This document shows positions 53,658 to 64,000 of a stretch of 64,000 bases of DNA, one piece after another. A program made the position numbers and the translations under genes. Position 1 is the first letter of the stretch, and every line of letters begins with the position of its first letter. Below the pieces are notes generated by a model. It did not search any database, was not told the origin of the DNA, and saw only the letters and a program-made list of their open reading frames with translations. The stretch spans positions 2,771 through 66,770 of the forward strand of contig NZ_FOOK01000012.1 in the NCBI RefSeq assembly GCF_900113175.1, written 5' to 3'. The DNA comes from Planifilum fulgidum. GTDB lineage: Bacteria; Bacillota; Bacilli; Thermoactinomycetales; DSM-44946.

Positions 53658-54980
53658 ATGATGCGACAGACGGTAACGGTGATCGGTGCGGGTTTGGCCG
53701 GCAGCGAAGCGGCATGGCAGATCGCCCGGCGCGGCGTGCCGGTCCGGCTCATCGAGATGCGTCCCGGCAAAATGACGCCGGCCCACCGGACCGGCCGTTT
53801 TGCCGAACTGGTCTGCAGCAATTCGCTCCGGGCCAAGGCGCTGACCAATGCGGTCGGAATATTGAAGGAAGAGATGCGGCGGATGGATTCGCTGATCATG
53901 CGCTGTGCCGATGCCCATCAGGTTCCCGCCGGAGGGGCGCTGGCGGTGGACCGGGAGGGCTTTTCTGCCGCGGTGACGGAGGCGCTGAAACAGATTCCCC
54001 ACGTGGAGATCGTCCACGAGGAAGTGACGGAGATTCCCGAAGGGATCGCGGTGATCGCCACGGGCCCGCTTACCTCTCCCGCGCTGTCCGAGGCGATCCG
54101 CCGCCTGACCGGGGAGGAGTACCTGTATTTCTACGATGCGGCGGCTCCCATCGTGGAAAAGGACAGCATCGACATGGACAAGGTGTTTGTCGCCTCCCGC
54201 TACGGCAAAGGGGAGTCGGCCTACATCAACTGTCCGATGACGCAAGAGGAGTTCGACCGGTTTTATGAAGCGCTCATCTCCGCCGAGCAGGCTCCCCTCA
54301 AGGAGTTTGAAAAGGAGATTTACTTCGAAGGCTGCATGCCGATCGAAGTGATGGCACGGCGCGGAAAGAAAACGATCCTGTTCGGTCCGTTGAAGCCGGT
54401 GGGCCTTACGGATCCGCGGACCGGAAAACGGCCCTACGCCGTGGTTCAGCTCAGACAGGACAACAGCGCCGGGACGCTGTACAACCTGGTCGGCTTTCAG
54501 ACACATCTCAAATGGGGAGAGCAGAAGCGGGTGATCCGGATGATTCCCGGACTGGAACGGGCGGAAATTGTCCGGTACGGCGTGATGCACCGCAACACCT
54601 TCATCAATTCCCCCAAGTTGCTGCAACCCACGTACCAGCTGATCCGCCGGGAGAATCTGTTTTTCGCCGGACAGATCACCGGAGTGGAGGGTTATGTGGA
54701 ATCCGCCGCATCCGGGCTGATCGCCGGGATCAACGCCGCCCGTTTGGCCATGGGGAGGGATCCGGTGGTTTTTCCGCCGGAGACGGCGATGGGCAGCCTC
54801 GCCCGGTACATCACCACCGCCGATCCGAAGCATTTCCAGCCGATGAACGCCAACTTCGGTCTCTTTCCCCCTCTTCCGGAGCGGATCCGCTCCCGGGAGG
54901 AGCGGAACCTGCAATTCGCCGAGCGGGCACTGAACAGGCTTCATGATTTTTCCAGGGAGCTTGACCGTTTGCCTTGCTAA
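53658..54980 (+). CDS. trmFO: Methylenetetrahydrofolate-tRNA-(uracil-5-)-methyltransferase
   Basis: A 440-residue flavoprotein that methylates U54 of tRNA using methylenetetrahydrofolate and FADH2. FAD-binding [11 protein letters not shown] opens the protein; [13 protein letters not shown] and [10 protein letters not shown] are family signatures, and the C-terminus has [22 protein letters not shown] after AGGAGG, 9 bp downstream of topA. In Bacillus xerC (codV) follows; here it does not. Confidence 0.97.
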   Translation: MMRQTVTVIGAGLAGSEAAWQIARRGVPVRLIEMRPGKMTPAHRTGRFAELVCSNSLRAKALTNAVGILKEEMRRMDSLIMRCADAHQVPAGGALAVDREGFSAAVTEALKQIPHVEIVHEEVTEIPEGIAVIATGPLTSPALSEAIRRLTGEEYLYFYDAAAPIVEKDSIDMDKVFVASRYGKGESAYINCPMTQEEFDRFYEALISAEQAPLKEFEKEIYFEGCMPIEVMARRGKKTILFGPLKPVGLTDPRTGKRPYAVVQLRQDNSAGTLYNLVGFQTHLKWGEQKRVIRMIPGLERAEIVRYGVMHRNTFINSPKLLQPTYQLIRRENLFFAGQITGVEGYVESAASGLIAGINAARLAMGRDPVVFPPETAMGSLARYITTADPKHFQPMNANFGLFPPLPERIRSREERNLQFAERALNRLHDFSRELDRLPC

Positions 54981-55003
54981 TGCATCGATCGGTGTGCTAA
55001 GAT
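54974..55003 (+). promoter_or_regulatory. Probable promoter of hslVU
   Basis: TTGCTA, 18 bp, TAAGAT with TG two bases upstream of the -10. It sits at the trmFO stop codon and leaves a leader of about 170 bases. Confidence 0.5.
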
Positions 55004-55179
55004 GAAGACGGAAACGGCTTCCGGAATACGGGCTTTGAGGAAACAGGCAGCAGTCGGTCGTGCTGCTGTTTCTTTTCTTTATGGGTTTTCACCCGGAAAG
55101 CGGCTGTGAAGTCTTTTTTTGTTCGTCTCCGAGCAAAATGGAAAACGGGATGAATCGGGGAGACAAAGGGGGATTTGCG

Positions 55180-55719
55180 GTGGAGGGGTTTCGCGGAACG
55201 ACCATCTTCGCCATCCGCCATCGGGGAAAGGGAGCCATCGCGGGAGATGGTCAGGTCACCTTCGGCAATCAGATGGTGATGAAGAACCGGGCAAAAAAGG
55301 TGCGCAGGCTGTATCGCGGGAAAGTGGTCGCCGGCTTTGCCGGATCGGTGGCCGATGCCATGACCCTCTTTGAGAAGTTCGAGGGGAAACTGGAGGAGTT
55401 CCACGGCAATTTGACCCGCGCGGCCGTCGAATTGGCCAAGGAGTGGCGGGCGGACAAGGTGCTGCGCCGGCTGGAAGCGATGCTGATTGTCATGGATGCG
55501 GAGCAGCTTCTGCTGGTGTCGGGAACCGGTGAAGTGATTGAACCGGATGATCAAGTGCTGGCCATCGGTTCCGGAGGCGGATATGCGCTGGCCGCCGGCC
55601 GTGCCCTGAAAACCTACGCTCCGGAGATGAGCGCCCGGGAGATCGCGGAGGCGGCCCTGAGGATTGCCGGTGAGATCTGCGTGTTTACCAATCAGCACAT
55701 TGTCGTCGAGGAGGTATAG
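55180..55719 (+). CDS. hslV: ATP-dependent protease peptidase subunit HslV (ClpQ/CodW)
   Basis: A 179-residue proteasome-like subunit. GTG 55180 follows AAAGGGGG with ideal spacing; open frame exists upstream but is not family-like. The sequence [12 protein letters not shown] needs removal of the first six residues to expose the catalytic Thr, or else the enzyme departs from the Thr/Ser N-terminus rule. [25 protein letters not shown] and [10 protein letters not shown] are conserved. Coupled to hslU 2 bp downstream. Confidence 0.94.
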   Translation: MEGFRGTTIFAIRHRGKGAIAGDGQVTFGNQMVMKNRAKKVRRLYRGKVVAGFAGSVADAMTLFEKFEGKLEEFHGNLTRAAVELAKEWRADKVLRRLEAMLIVMDAEQLLLVSGTGEVIEPDDQVLAIGSGGGYALAAGRALKTYAPEMSAREIAEAALRIAGEICVFTNQHIVVEEV

Positions 55720-55721
55720 GC

Positions 55722-57134
55722 GTGAACGGGGGATCGATCCGCCGACAAGAGCAGTTAACGCCGCGCCAGATTGTCGCCGAATTGGACAAATACATCGTCG
55801 GCCAGCAGGCAGCCAAGCGGGCGGTCGCCATCGCCCTCCGCAACCGGTACCGCCGGACGTTGCTGCCGGAGGAGCTCAGGGACGAGGTGGTGCCCAAAAA
55901 CATTCTGATGATCGGCCCCACCGGCGTGGGGAAGACGGAGATCGCCCGTCGCCTGGCGAAGTTGGTCGGCGCCCCCTTCATCAAGGTGGAAGCCACCAAA
56001 TTCACGGAAGTGGGTTATGTGGGCCGAGATGTGGAATCGATGGTCCGGGACCTGGTGGAGACGGCCGTCCGGATGGTCAAGGCGGAGCAGCTGGAAAAAG
56101 TGAAGGACAAGGCGGCCCAAATGGCTGACGAGCGAATGGTTTCCATCCTGGTCCCGTCCAGGAAGACGAGCGGCTTCAAAAACCCCCTGGAGATGCTTTT
56201 CAACCAGTCCGGCCACTCCAACCGCTCCCAGGATGTCGGAGCCGAAGAGGCGGGAATTGAGGAGCGCAGGAGGCAGGTGCGGGAACGGCTGAAAAGGGGA
56301 GAGCTGGAGGAGGAAATCATCGAGATCGAAGTGGAGGAACAGCTCCCGGTCTTCGACATGTTTGCCGGTTCCGGGATGGAACAGATGGGCATCAACATGC
56401 AGGAAATGCTGGGGCAGTTCCTTCCGAAGCGGACGAAGAAGCGCCGCCTGCCCGTCCGGGAGGCCCGGAAGGTGCTGATCCAGGAAGAGGGGCAGAAGTT
56501 GATCGACATGGATCAGGTGATCCAGGAATCGATCGAGCGGGCGGAGCAGATGGGGATCATCTTCATCGACGAGGTGGACAAAATCGCCGGCAAGGACCAG
56601 CGCGGCGGCCCCGATGTTTCCCGGGAAGGGGTGCAGCGGGACATTCTTCCCATCGTCGAGGGATCGACGGTGATGACCAAGTACGGCCCGGTGAAGACGG
56701 ACCACATTCTCTTCATCGCTGCGGGAGCTTTTCACATCGCCAAGCCCTCGGATCTGATCCCCGAGCTTCAGGGCCGGTTCCCGATCCGGGTGGAACTGGA
56801 CGACTTGACCGCCGACGATTTCTTCCGCATCCTGACGGAGCCCAAGGGGGCGCTGATCAAGCAGTACACGGAACTGCTCAGGACCGAGGGGATCGAAGTG
56901 AAGTTCACGGAGGATGCCGTCCGGGAAATCGCCCGCCTGGCCGCCGAGGTGAATCAGGGGACCGAAAACATCGGGGCCCGGAGGCTGCACACGATCCTGG
57001 AGAGGCTGCTTGAGGAGCTGTCCTTTGAGGCGCCGGACATTCATCTGAAGGAAGTCGTGATCACCCCCCAATATGTGCGGGAGCGGCTGGCCGATATCGT
57101 TCGGGATCGGGACATGAGCCAGTACATCCTTTGA
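55722..57134 (+). CDS. hslU: ATP-dependent protease ATPase subunit HslU (ClpY)
   Basis: A 470-residue AAA+ unfoldase with [17 protein letters not shown] at the start, Walker [10 protein letters not shown], the pore motif [10 protein letters not shown], Walker [11 protein letters not shown], sensor region GRFPIRVEL and C-terminal DMSQYIL that docks on HslV. The I domain (about 110-240) is charged. GTG start after GAGGAGG. In Bacillus codY and a flagellar operon come next; here rpsB follows. Confidence 0.96.
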   Translation: MNGGSIRRQEQLTPRQIVAELDKYIVGQQAAKRAVAIALRNRYRRTLLPEELRDEVVPKNILMIGPTGVGKTEIARRLAKLVGAPFIKVEATKFTEVGYVGRDVESMVRDLVETAVRMVKAEQLEKVKDKAAQMADERMVSILVPSRKTSGFKNPLEMLFNQSGHSNRSQDVGAEEAGIEERRRQVRERLKRGELEEEIIEIEVEEQLPVFDMFAGSGMEQMGINMQEMLGQFLPKRTKKRRLPVREARKVLIQEEGQKLIDMDQVIQESIERAEQMGIIFIDEVDKIAGKDQRGGPDVSREGVQRDILPIVEGSTVMTKYGPVKTDHILFIAAGAFHIAKPSDLIPELQGRFPIRVELDDLTADDFFRILTEPKGALIKQYTELLRTEGIEVKFTEDAVREIARLAAEVNQGTENIGARRLHTILERLLEELSFEAPDIHLKEVVITPQYVRERLADIVRDRDMSQYIL

Positions 57135-57196
57135 CAGGGGCTTTCGTGCCTGCCGAAAAATCGTTCTCCGAGCCGGAAAAATTGAAGGGGGAGTCG

Positions 57197-57226
57197 TTGC
57201 GGAAGCGGTTTTGCCTGTGGTATATT
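57197..57226 (+). promoter_or_regulatory. Probable promoter of rpsB
   Basis: TTGCGG, 18 bp, TATATT. The leader of about 105 bases before rpsB is GC-rich (CGGCGGAGGTGGGCGGGCGG) and could be an autoregulatory S2-binding structure; that is inference. Confidence 0.55.
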
Positions 57227-57339
57227 TATGAACGGTGTTAAGCACACACGTCGGCGGAGGTGGGCGGGCGGTGTCGCGAAGGCGATCCCGGCCGTGATGA
57301 AGCCGACGGAGGAATCAACCGAGAGAGGATGAAAGAGCC

Positions 57340-58038
57340 ATGGCAGTCGTTTCGATGAAGCAGTTGCTGGAAGCCGGGGTTCATTTCGGGCATCAGACGC
57401 GCCGCTGGAACCCCAAAATGGAAAAATACATTTTCACCGAGCGGAACGGGATCTACATCATCGACCTGCAAAAAACGGTGAAAATGATGGAGGAGGCCTA
57501 CAACTACGTCCGCGAACTGGCTTCCCGCGGCGGAACCCTCCTCTTTGTGGGAACCAAGAAACAGGCTCAGGATGCGGTTCGCGAGGAAGCGGAGCGGTGC
57601 GGCATGTTTTATGTGAACCACCGCTGGCTGGGAGGCACCCTGACCAACTTCCAGACGATCCGCAAGCGGATTGAGCGGTTGCACGAACTGGAGAAGATGG
57701 AAGAGGACGGAACCTTCGACGTCCTTCCCAAGAAGGAAGTGGTTCGTCTCCGTAAGGAGCACGCGCGGCTGGAAAAATTCCTCGGCGGCATCAAAGAGAT
57801 GAAGGAGCTTCCCGATGCGGTCTTCATCATCGACCCGAGGAAAGAACGGATCGCGGTGGCCGAAGCGCGGAGGCTGGGAATCCCGATCATCGCCATTGTC
57901 GATACGAACTGCGACCCCGACGAAGTGGATTACGTCATTCCCGGCAACGACGATGCCATCCGGGCAGTTCGCTTGTTCACGTCCAAAATGGCCGATGCGG
58001 TTCTGGAAGGAAAACAGGGCGAACAAAACGCTTCCTGA
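57340..58038 (+). CDS. rpsB: 30S ribosomal protein S2
   Basis: A 232-residue ribosomal protein starting [27 protein letters not shown], with [23 protein letters not shown] and [23 protein letters not shown] after GAGAGG. Paired with tsf, as in most bacteria, with an attenuator-like hairpin between. Confidence 0.98.
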   Translation: MAVVSMKQLLEAGVHFGHQTRRWNPKMEKYIFTERNGIYIIDLQKTVKMMEEAYNYVRELASRGGTLLFVGTKKQAQDAVREEAERCGMFYVNHRWLGGTLTNFQTIRKRIERLHELEKMEEDGTFDVLPKKEVVRLRKEHARLEKFLGGIKEMKELPDAVFIIDPRKERIAVAEARRLGIPIIAIVDTNCDPDEVDYVIPGNDDAIRAVRLFTSKMADAVLEGKQGEQNAS

Positions 58039-58049
58039 TCCTTCAGCGA

Positions 58050-58089
58050 AAGGGTGGGTCCGGGGATTTACGCCTCACCACCCTTTTTT
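58050..58089 (+). terminator. Terminator or attenuator between rpsB and tsf
   Basis: A stem AAGGGTGG/CCACCCTT with a 20-base loop is followed by a T run. Confidence 0.72.
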
Positions 58090-58169
58090 ATACAACCTTG
58101 CGGCATTGCGGATCCAAAGCGGGTCCGAAGGGGTCGGAGAGCCCCGAAGGAAACAAGGAGGGACATGAG

Positions 58170-59631
<1,462 letters not shown>

Positions 59632-59632
<1 letters not shown>

Positions 59633-60189
59633 TGTTGGAAGATGTCAAAAAGCGATCCGCTGAGAAAATGGAAAAGGCGATTCAGGTTTTGAAAAGGGAT
59701 TTGGCCAGCATGCGCGCGGGCCGGGCCACACCCGCCCTGCTCGAAAAGGTGACCGTTTCCTATTACGGAAGCGAAATGCCCGTCAACCAGCTGGCCAGCA
59801 TTTCGGCGCCGGAACCCCGCCTGTTGGTGGTGCAGCCCTGGGACAAGTCCGCCTTGCCGGAGATCGAGCGGGCCATTCTGAAGTCGGAACTGGGGCTTAC
59901 CCCCACCAACGACGGCAATGTGATCCGGATTGCCATCCCGGCTTTGACGGAAGAGCGCCGGGCGGAGCTGGTCAAAGTGGTGAAGAAGAGCGGCGAGGAG
60001 GCGAAGGTGGCCATCCGCAACGTCCGCCGGGATGCCAATGAGGAAATCAAGAAGATGGGGAAAAACGGGGAGATTTCCGAGGACGACGTCCGCCGCGGGC
60101 AGGATGAGATTCAAAAGCTGACGGACCGTTACATCCGGGAAGTGGACGAGGTGATCGCGGCGAAGGAGAAGGAGATCATGGAGATCTGA
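59632..60189 (+). CDS. frr: Ribosome recycling factor
   Basis: A 185-residue protein splitting post-termination ribosomes with EF-G. It has the L-shaped factor's typical [20 protein letters not shown] and the C-terminal helix of repeated heptads. ATG overlaps the pyrH stop. Confidence 0.98.
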
Positions 60190-60286
60190 CGGGGATGCCG
60201 CGGCCGGAGTCGGGTCCATTTTGATCGAGCCGTTATTGTTATATACTTAGATTGAATGGCCGGAGGACTACTGCGGAGGAATGGGC

Positions 60287-61063
60287 ATGATCCGATTTCT
60301 GAAACGATGGTTTGCCGGAGCGAAGGACGCGGATGGGGAAGACCTGCTTTCCAAGGTGCGAAAGGGCCCCATTCCGCGCCATGTGGCGATAATCATGGAC
60401 GGAAACGGGCGGTGGGCCAAAAAGCGGGGACTTCCCCGGGTGGCCGGCCACCGGGAAGGAATGAACACCGTCCGGGAGATTACCCGGGCCGCCGACGAAC
60501 TGGGCATCGAAATTTTGACACTATATTCTTTTTCCACAGAAAATTGGAAGCGGCCCCGGGAAGAAGTGGATTACCTGATGAGGTTGCCCCAGGAGTTTTT
60601 GCATACCGATCTGGACGAGCTTGTCCGTCGCAATGTTCAGGTTCGGATGATCGGCGACGAGACGCATCTTCCGGACCACACCCGGTCGGCGATTCGCCAA
60701 TTTCAGGAAGCGACCCGGAACAACACCGGACTGATCCTCAATTTTGCACTCAATTACGGATCGCGGGACGAAATCCTCCGGGCCGTTCGCCGGATCATAG
60801 AGGATGTCCAATCGGGCAAAATGGATAAGGATGCGGTGGATGAAGCGGTCATGAACCGCTATCTGTACACGGCGGGCCTGCCGGATCCCGATCTGGTCAT
60901 CCGCACCAGCGGCGAGATCCGCATCAGCAATTTCATGCTGTGGCAACTGGCGTACAGTGAATTGTGGTTCACGAATGTTTCCTGGCCCGAATTCAGGCGG
61001 GATCATTTTTTTCGCGCCATCGAAGATTACCAGCACCGTTCCCGTCGTTTCGGCGCGGTGTGA
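60287..61063 (+). CDS. uppS: Isoprenyl transferase (undecaprenyl diphosphate synthase)
   Basis: A 258-residue cis-prenyltransferase supplying the lipid carrier for cell-wall synthesis. HVAIIMDGNGRWAKKRGLPRVAGH contains the catalytic Asp; YSFSTENWKRP, LNFALNYGSRDE and DLVIRTSGEIRISNFMLWQ follow. The last usually reads SGEqRlSNF. ATG 60287 has ideal spacing to GCGGAGGA; an ATG 6 bp earlier touches it. Confidence 0.97.
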   Translation: MIRFLKRWFAGAKDADGEDLLSKVRKGPIPRHVAIIMDGNGRWAKKRGLPRVAGHREGMNTVREITRAADELGIEILTLYSFSTENWKRPREEVDYLMRLPQEFLHTDLDELVRRNVQVRMIGDETHLPDHTRSAIRQFQEATRNNTGLILNFALNYGSRDEILRAVRRIIEDVQSGKMDKDAVDEAVMNRYLYTAGLPDPDLVIRTSGEIRISNFMLWQLAYSELWFTNVSWPEFRRDHFFRAIEDYQHRSRRFGAV

Positions 61064-61081
61064 GGACTGGAGAGTCGGTGG

Positions 61082-61870
61082 ATGAAGCAGCGAATCATCA
61101 CAGGAGGGGTGGGGGCCGCCGGTTTTCTGTTTTTGTTGTGGCTGGGCGGCGGATGGTACGCTGCCCTGGTTTTCCTTCTTGCAACTTTGGGCTACGCGGA
61201 ATTTTGCCGAATGGGAAAAATCCCGTGGCGAAGCGGGTGGTCCGTCCCCGGTTTTCTCATGGTGTGGAGCCTTCTTTTGTCCGTCATGATGTACGGGGAA
61301 ACGGCCCTCTCCTCCTACGGACTGGATGTCGTTCTCGCCGGTTTGGTCATCTTTTTTCTTTTGATGGTCATAAGCCACAATCGAACGGATATTTTCCGGG
61401 CGGCCTACCTCTTTTGCGGCGCCTTGTACATAGGTTTCGGCTTTTCCTTTATGATTCAGATGAGATGGATGGCGGACGGATTGCTTTGGTCCCTGTTTGT
61501 TCTCGGCGTGATTTGGGCGGGAGATACCGGCGCCTACTTTGTGGGACGGAGATTCGGAAAGAGGAAATTGTGTCCGGAGATCAGCCCGAACAAAACGGTG
61601 GAAGGTTCCGCGGGCGGACTGATTTTGTCCCTGGGTGCCGGGCTGTCCATCGCTTCGGCCATCCCGGCGCTCAGCTGGTCGTCCTCCCTCGCCCTCGCAC
61701 TGCTTGTCGCTGTGGCCGGACAGTTGGGGGACCTGGTTGAATCGGCGATCAAGCGGACCACCGGGGTGAAGGATTCCGGAGGTTTGCTCCCCGGGCACGG
61801 CGGTGTGCTGGACCGGTTCGACAGCTTGTTGTTTGCGCTTTTGGTCATCCATCTCTTTCGGGTGGTATAG
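61082..61870 (+). CDS. cdsA: Phosphatidate cytidylyltransferase
   Basis: A 262-residue membrane enzyme making CDP-diacylglycerol. About seven segments; the C-terminal signature is complete ([29 protein letters not shown]), preceded by [13 protein letters not shown] and [13 protein letters not shown]. It is 18 bp after uppS and 11 bp before dxr. Confidence 0.97.
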   Translation: MKQRIITGGVGAAGFLFLLWLGGGWYAALVFLLATLGYAEFCRMGKIPWRSGWSVPGFLMVWSLLLSVMMYGETALSSYGLDVVLAGLVIFFLLMVISHNRTDIFRAAYLFCGALYIGFGFSFMIQMRWMADGLLWSLFVLGVIWAGDTGAYFVGRRFGKRKLCPEISPNKTVEGSAGGLILSLGAGLSIASAIPALSWSSSLALALLVAVAGQLGDLVESAIKRTTGVKDSGGLLPGHGGVLDRFDSLLFALLVIHLFRVV

Positions 61871-61881
61871 GGGGTAGAGTG

Positions 61882-63045
61882 ATGAAACAACGGATCGCCC
61901 TTCTCGGTTCGACCGGTTCCATCGGCAAAAACACACTGGCGGTGGTCCGGGAGCATCCCGATCAATTTGAAGTGGTCGGACTGGCTGCGGGCAGCAATGT
62001 CCAAGAGATGGTGAGGCAGATCCGTGAATTTTCCCCCCGGATCGTGTCGATGGCTTCCCCGGAGGCGGCGGAGCAGGTGCGAAGGGAGGCGGGGCCTGGG
62101 GTTCGCGTGGTGTGCGGGGAGGAGGGAGTCCTGGAGGTGGCCACCCATCCCGGGGCTTCCATCGTGGTTTCCGCCATCGTGGGCAGCAGGGGACTGCGCC
62201 CCACCCTGGCCGCGATCCGGGCGGGGAAAACGATCGGCCTTGCCAACAAGGAAACGCTGGTGATGGCCGGGTCGATCGTGATGCGGGAGGCCGAAAAGGC
62301 GGGGGTATCCATCCTGCCCGTCGACAGCGAGCATTCCGCGATCTTCCAGTGTCTCAACGGAGAACGGCCCGCGGATGTTCGTCGGATCATTTTGACCGCA
62401 TCGGGCGGGGCGTTTCGGGATCTGCCCCGGGAAGCGCTGGGATCCGTCACCCGGGAGCAGGCGCTGACTCACCCCAACTGGTCGATGGGGGCGAAGGTGA
62501 CCATCGATTCGGCCACGATGATGAACAAGGGCCTGGAAGTGATCGAAGCCCGCTGGCTGTTCGACATGCCCTATGACCGCATCGACGTGGTGATCCATCC
62601 GGAAAGCATCATCCATTCCATGGTGGAGTTTCGGGACGGGGCGGTGATGGCACAGCTGGGAACGCCCGACATGCGGGTGCCGATCCAATACGCTTTGAGC
62701 TACCCCGAACGCCTGCCGTTGCCCGCCCGGCCCCTCGACTTGATCTCCCTCGGGGCGCTTCATTTTCGCCCGGCCGATTTTTCCCGCTATCCGTGCCTGA
62801 GGATGGCCTATGAGGCCGGTCGCGCGGGGGGAACCATGCCGGCGGTGCTCAACGCGGCCAACGAGGTGGCGGTGGAGCGCTTTTTGGCCGGGGAAATTCC
62901 CTTTCTGGCCATCGAAGAGGTGATCGAGCGGGTCCTTTCCAAACACGTGGGCATTTCCGATCCCACGCTGGAAGAGATAGAAGAAGCGGATCGATGGGCC
63001 CGGGAACAGGCGAAGGCGTGCCCGGTCAATCCATCGGCGGTTTGA
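61882..63045 (+). CDS. dxr: 1-deoxy-D-xylulose 5-phosphate reductoisomerase
   Basis: A 387-residue NADPH enzyme of the MEP isoprenoid pathway. NADPH-binding [24 protein letters not shown], metal and substrate-binding [43 protein letters not shown] and [12 protein letters not shown] are all present. Start ATG 61882 (a GTG lies one codon earlier). Confidence 0.98.
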   Translation: MKQRIALLGSTGSIGKNTLAVVREHPDQFEVVGLAAGSNVQEMVRQIREFSPRIVSMASPEAAEQVRREAGPGVRVVCGEEGVLEVATHPGASIVVSAIVGSRGLRPTLAAIRAGKTIGLANKETLVMAGSIVMREAEKAGVSILPVDSEHSAIFQCLNGERPADVRRIILTASGGAFRDLPREALGSVTREQALTHPNWSMGAKVTIDSATMMNKGLEVIEARWLFDMPYDRIDVVIHPESIIHSMVEFRDGAVMAQLGTPDMRVPIQYALSYPERLPLPARPLDLISLGALHFRPADFSRYPCLRMAYEAGRAGGTMPAVLNAANEVAVERFLAGEIPFLAIEEVIERVLSKHVGISDPTLEEIEEADRWAREQAKACPVNPSAV

Positions 63046-63069
63046 TCAACGAAGGCGGTGATCCTTTCC

Positions 63070-64000
63070 ATGCTGACCATCGTGGCGTTTGTTCTGGTGT
63101 TGAGCGCGCTCGTCTTCATTCACGAACTGGGACACTTTCTGTTCGCCAAGCGGGCGGGCATATTGGTCCGGGAGTTTGCCATCGGGTTTGGGCCGAAACT
63201 GTTTTCGGTCTTCAAGGGGGAAACCCTGTATTCGATCCGGGCGCTCCCCCTGGGCGGTTTTGTCCGGATGGCAGGGGAGGATCCCGAAACGGTGGAGATT
63301 CCCACCGGATCGAGGGTGACTGCGGAACGGGATGACCAGGGCCGGCTGATCCGGATCCACCTCGGGGATGTTCCCGCGAAGGGCGAAGCCGTCACCGGCA
63401 AAGTGATGGAATTGGATCTGGAAAAGGAGCTCTACCTCGTCCTGGAAGACGAGGAGGGGAGGCAGACGCGCTTTTCCGTCCATCCACGGGCGGTGATCCA
63501 GCGGGATGAGAAAAACGTTCTGCAAATCGCCCCCCGGGATCGGCAGTTCGGATCGAAGACCGTCGGCCAGCGGGCGGCGACGATCCTGGCCGGTCCGGTG
63601 TTCAACATTTTGCTGAGCGTTATCCTGTTTGCGATTTTGACGATGATGACCGGGGTGGAGACCAAGGTTTCGATCTACAAGGTCAACCCCGACTCTCCGG
63701 CGGAGCGGGCGGGCCTGAAGGCCGGCGACGAGATCGTTTCCATAGACGGGGAACCGATCCGGAATACCGAGGCCGTTTCCATGAACATTCAAAAGTCCAA
63801 GGGAGAACCGCTGACCTTTGTGGTGCGTCGGGCCGGGGCCACCTTCGAGCTCGAAGTGGATCCGGAATGGAACGATCAGAACAAGATGTACTGGATCGAT
63901 GTGCAGCTCCAGCCCCACATGCGGAAGGCCACCCTGTCGGAGGCCGTCGCCAGCGGGTTTAAGGACACGTATCTGTGGACGGTGCGGATTTTTGACGGAT
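63070..64000 (+). CDS. rseP: Site-2 zinc metalloprotease RseP/RasP, 3' end outside the window
   Basis: The first ~310 residues of the intramembrane protease. The first segment holds the zinc-binding FIHELGHFLFAK; GFGPKLFSV, the ALPLGGFVRMAGE loop, GPVFNILLSVILFAIL segment and a PDZ domain (about 200-270; VNPDSPAERAGLKAGDEIVSIDG) follow. The second zinc-ligand motif (NxxPxxxLDG) should lie past the window edge. ATG 63070; a GTG 12 bp earlier is an alternative. Confidence 0.95.
   Translation, partial: MLTIVAFVLVLSALVFIHELGHFLFAKRAGILVREFAIGFGPKLFSVFKGETLYSIRALPLGGFVRMAGEDPETVEIPTGSRVTAERDDQGRLIRIHLGDVPAKGEAVTGKVMELDLEKELYLVLEDEEGRQTRFSVHPRAVIQRDEKNVLQIAPRDRQFGSKTVGQRAATILAGPVFNILLSVILFAILTMMTGVETKVSIYKVNPDSPAERAGLKAGDEIVSIDGEPIRNTEAVSMNIQKSKGEPLTFVVRRAGATFELEVDPEWNDQNKMYWIDVQLQPHMRKATLSEAVASGFKDTYLWTVRIFDG

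Overview
The window is chromosomal DNA of roughly 60% G+C from an endospore-forming Gram-positive bacterium of the order Bacillales. It has a complete gerA-type germinant receptor operon, strong GGAGG-type ribosome binding sites, many GTG/TTG starts, an LPxTG-anchored protein and the Bacillales gene order sucCD-dprA-topA-trmFO-hslVU-rpsB-tsf-pyrH-frr-uppS-cdsA-dxr-rseP. There are no flagellar genes, codY or xerC between hslU and rpsB or trmFO and hslV, and a CRISPR array is present. I infer a non-motile thermophile of the Thermoactinomycetaceae (Planifilum-like); this is inference, not a database match.

Layout. 1-962: the trailer end of a CRISPR array that starts outside the window. 963-3130: a decayed accessory segment (nuclease/Excalibur remnant, membrane protein, broken DUF559-type nuclease, broken YolD-like gene with a LexA box), flanked by two copies of the first ~107 bp of comM. 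3155-10066: comM, a YrzF-like kinase and a gerA-gerC-small subunit-gerB operon. 10186-20402: unlinked housekeeping or accessory genes (GNAT, NRDE protein, a permease, LPNTG-anchored nuclease-like protein, M24 peptidase, chromate transporter, amidase, rhodanese). 20519-32070: the most distinctive block, described below. 32087-40794: a secreted PHB-depolymerase-family esterase, trehalose genes treP-treC, and divergently a Lac-family PTS with L-lactate dehydrogenase and a glucose-type EIIA. 41105-47236: an unknown protein, a LexA-boxed DinB protein, a two-component system with a lantibiotic-immunity-type ABC exporter, and an anchored cupredoxin. 47339 to the end: small proteins, then the conserved core run, cut inside rseP.

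The candidate new system is 20519-32070. An acyl-CoA ligase is followed by a ~1,086-residue regulator combining an NTPase, a helical-repeat region and a SARP/AfsR-type DNA-binding plus BTAD domain. Next come a five-gene branched-chain-amino-acid-type ABC importer, a KAS-III-like condensing enzyme with an atypical His in place of the usual Asn, and an alpha/beta hydrolase. The two promoters of the block carry the same direct heptamer repeat (TGYAACC, 4-bp gap, 11-bp period) exactly 9 bp upstream of the -10 box, which is the published geometry of SARP activator sites. I read this as a self-contained regulon for uptake and CoA activation of a carboxylic-acid-like substrate.

Four genes (yolD-like, DUF559-like, the SARP regulator, livG) are each interrupted by a single-base change in or beside a G run. 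This may be real decay or slippage, or a sequencing artefact; readers should treat these genes as possibly intact.
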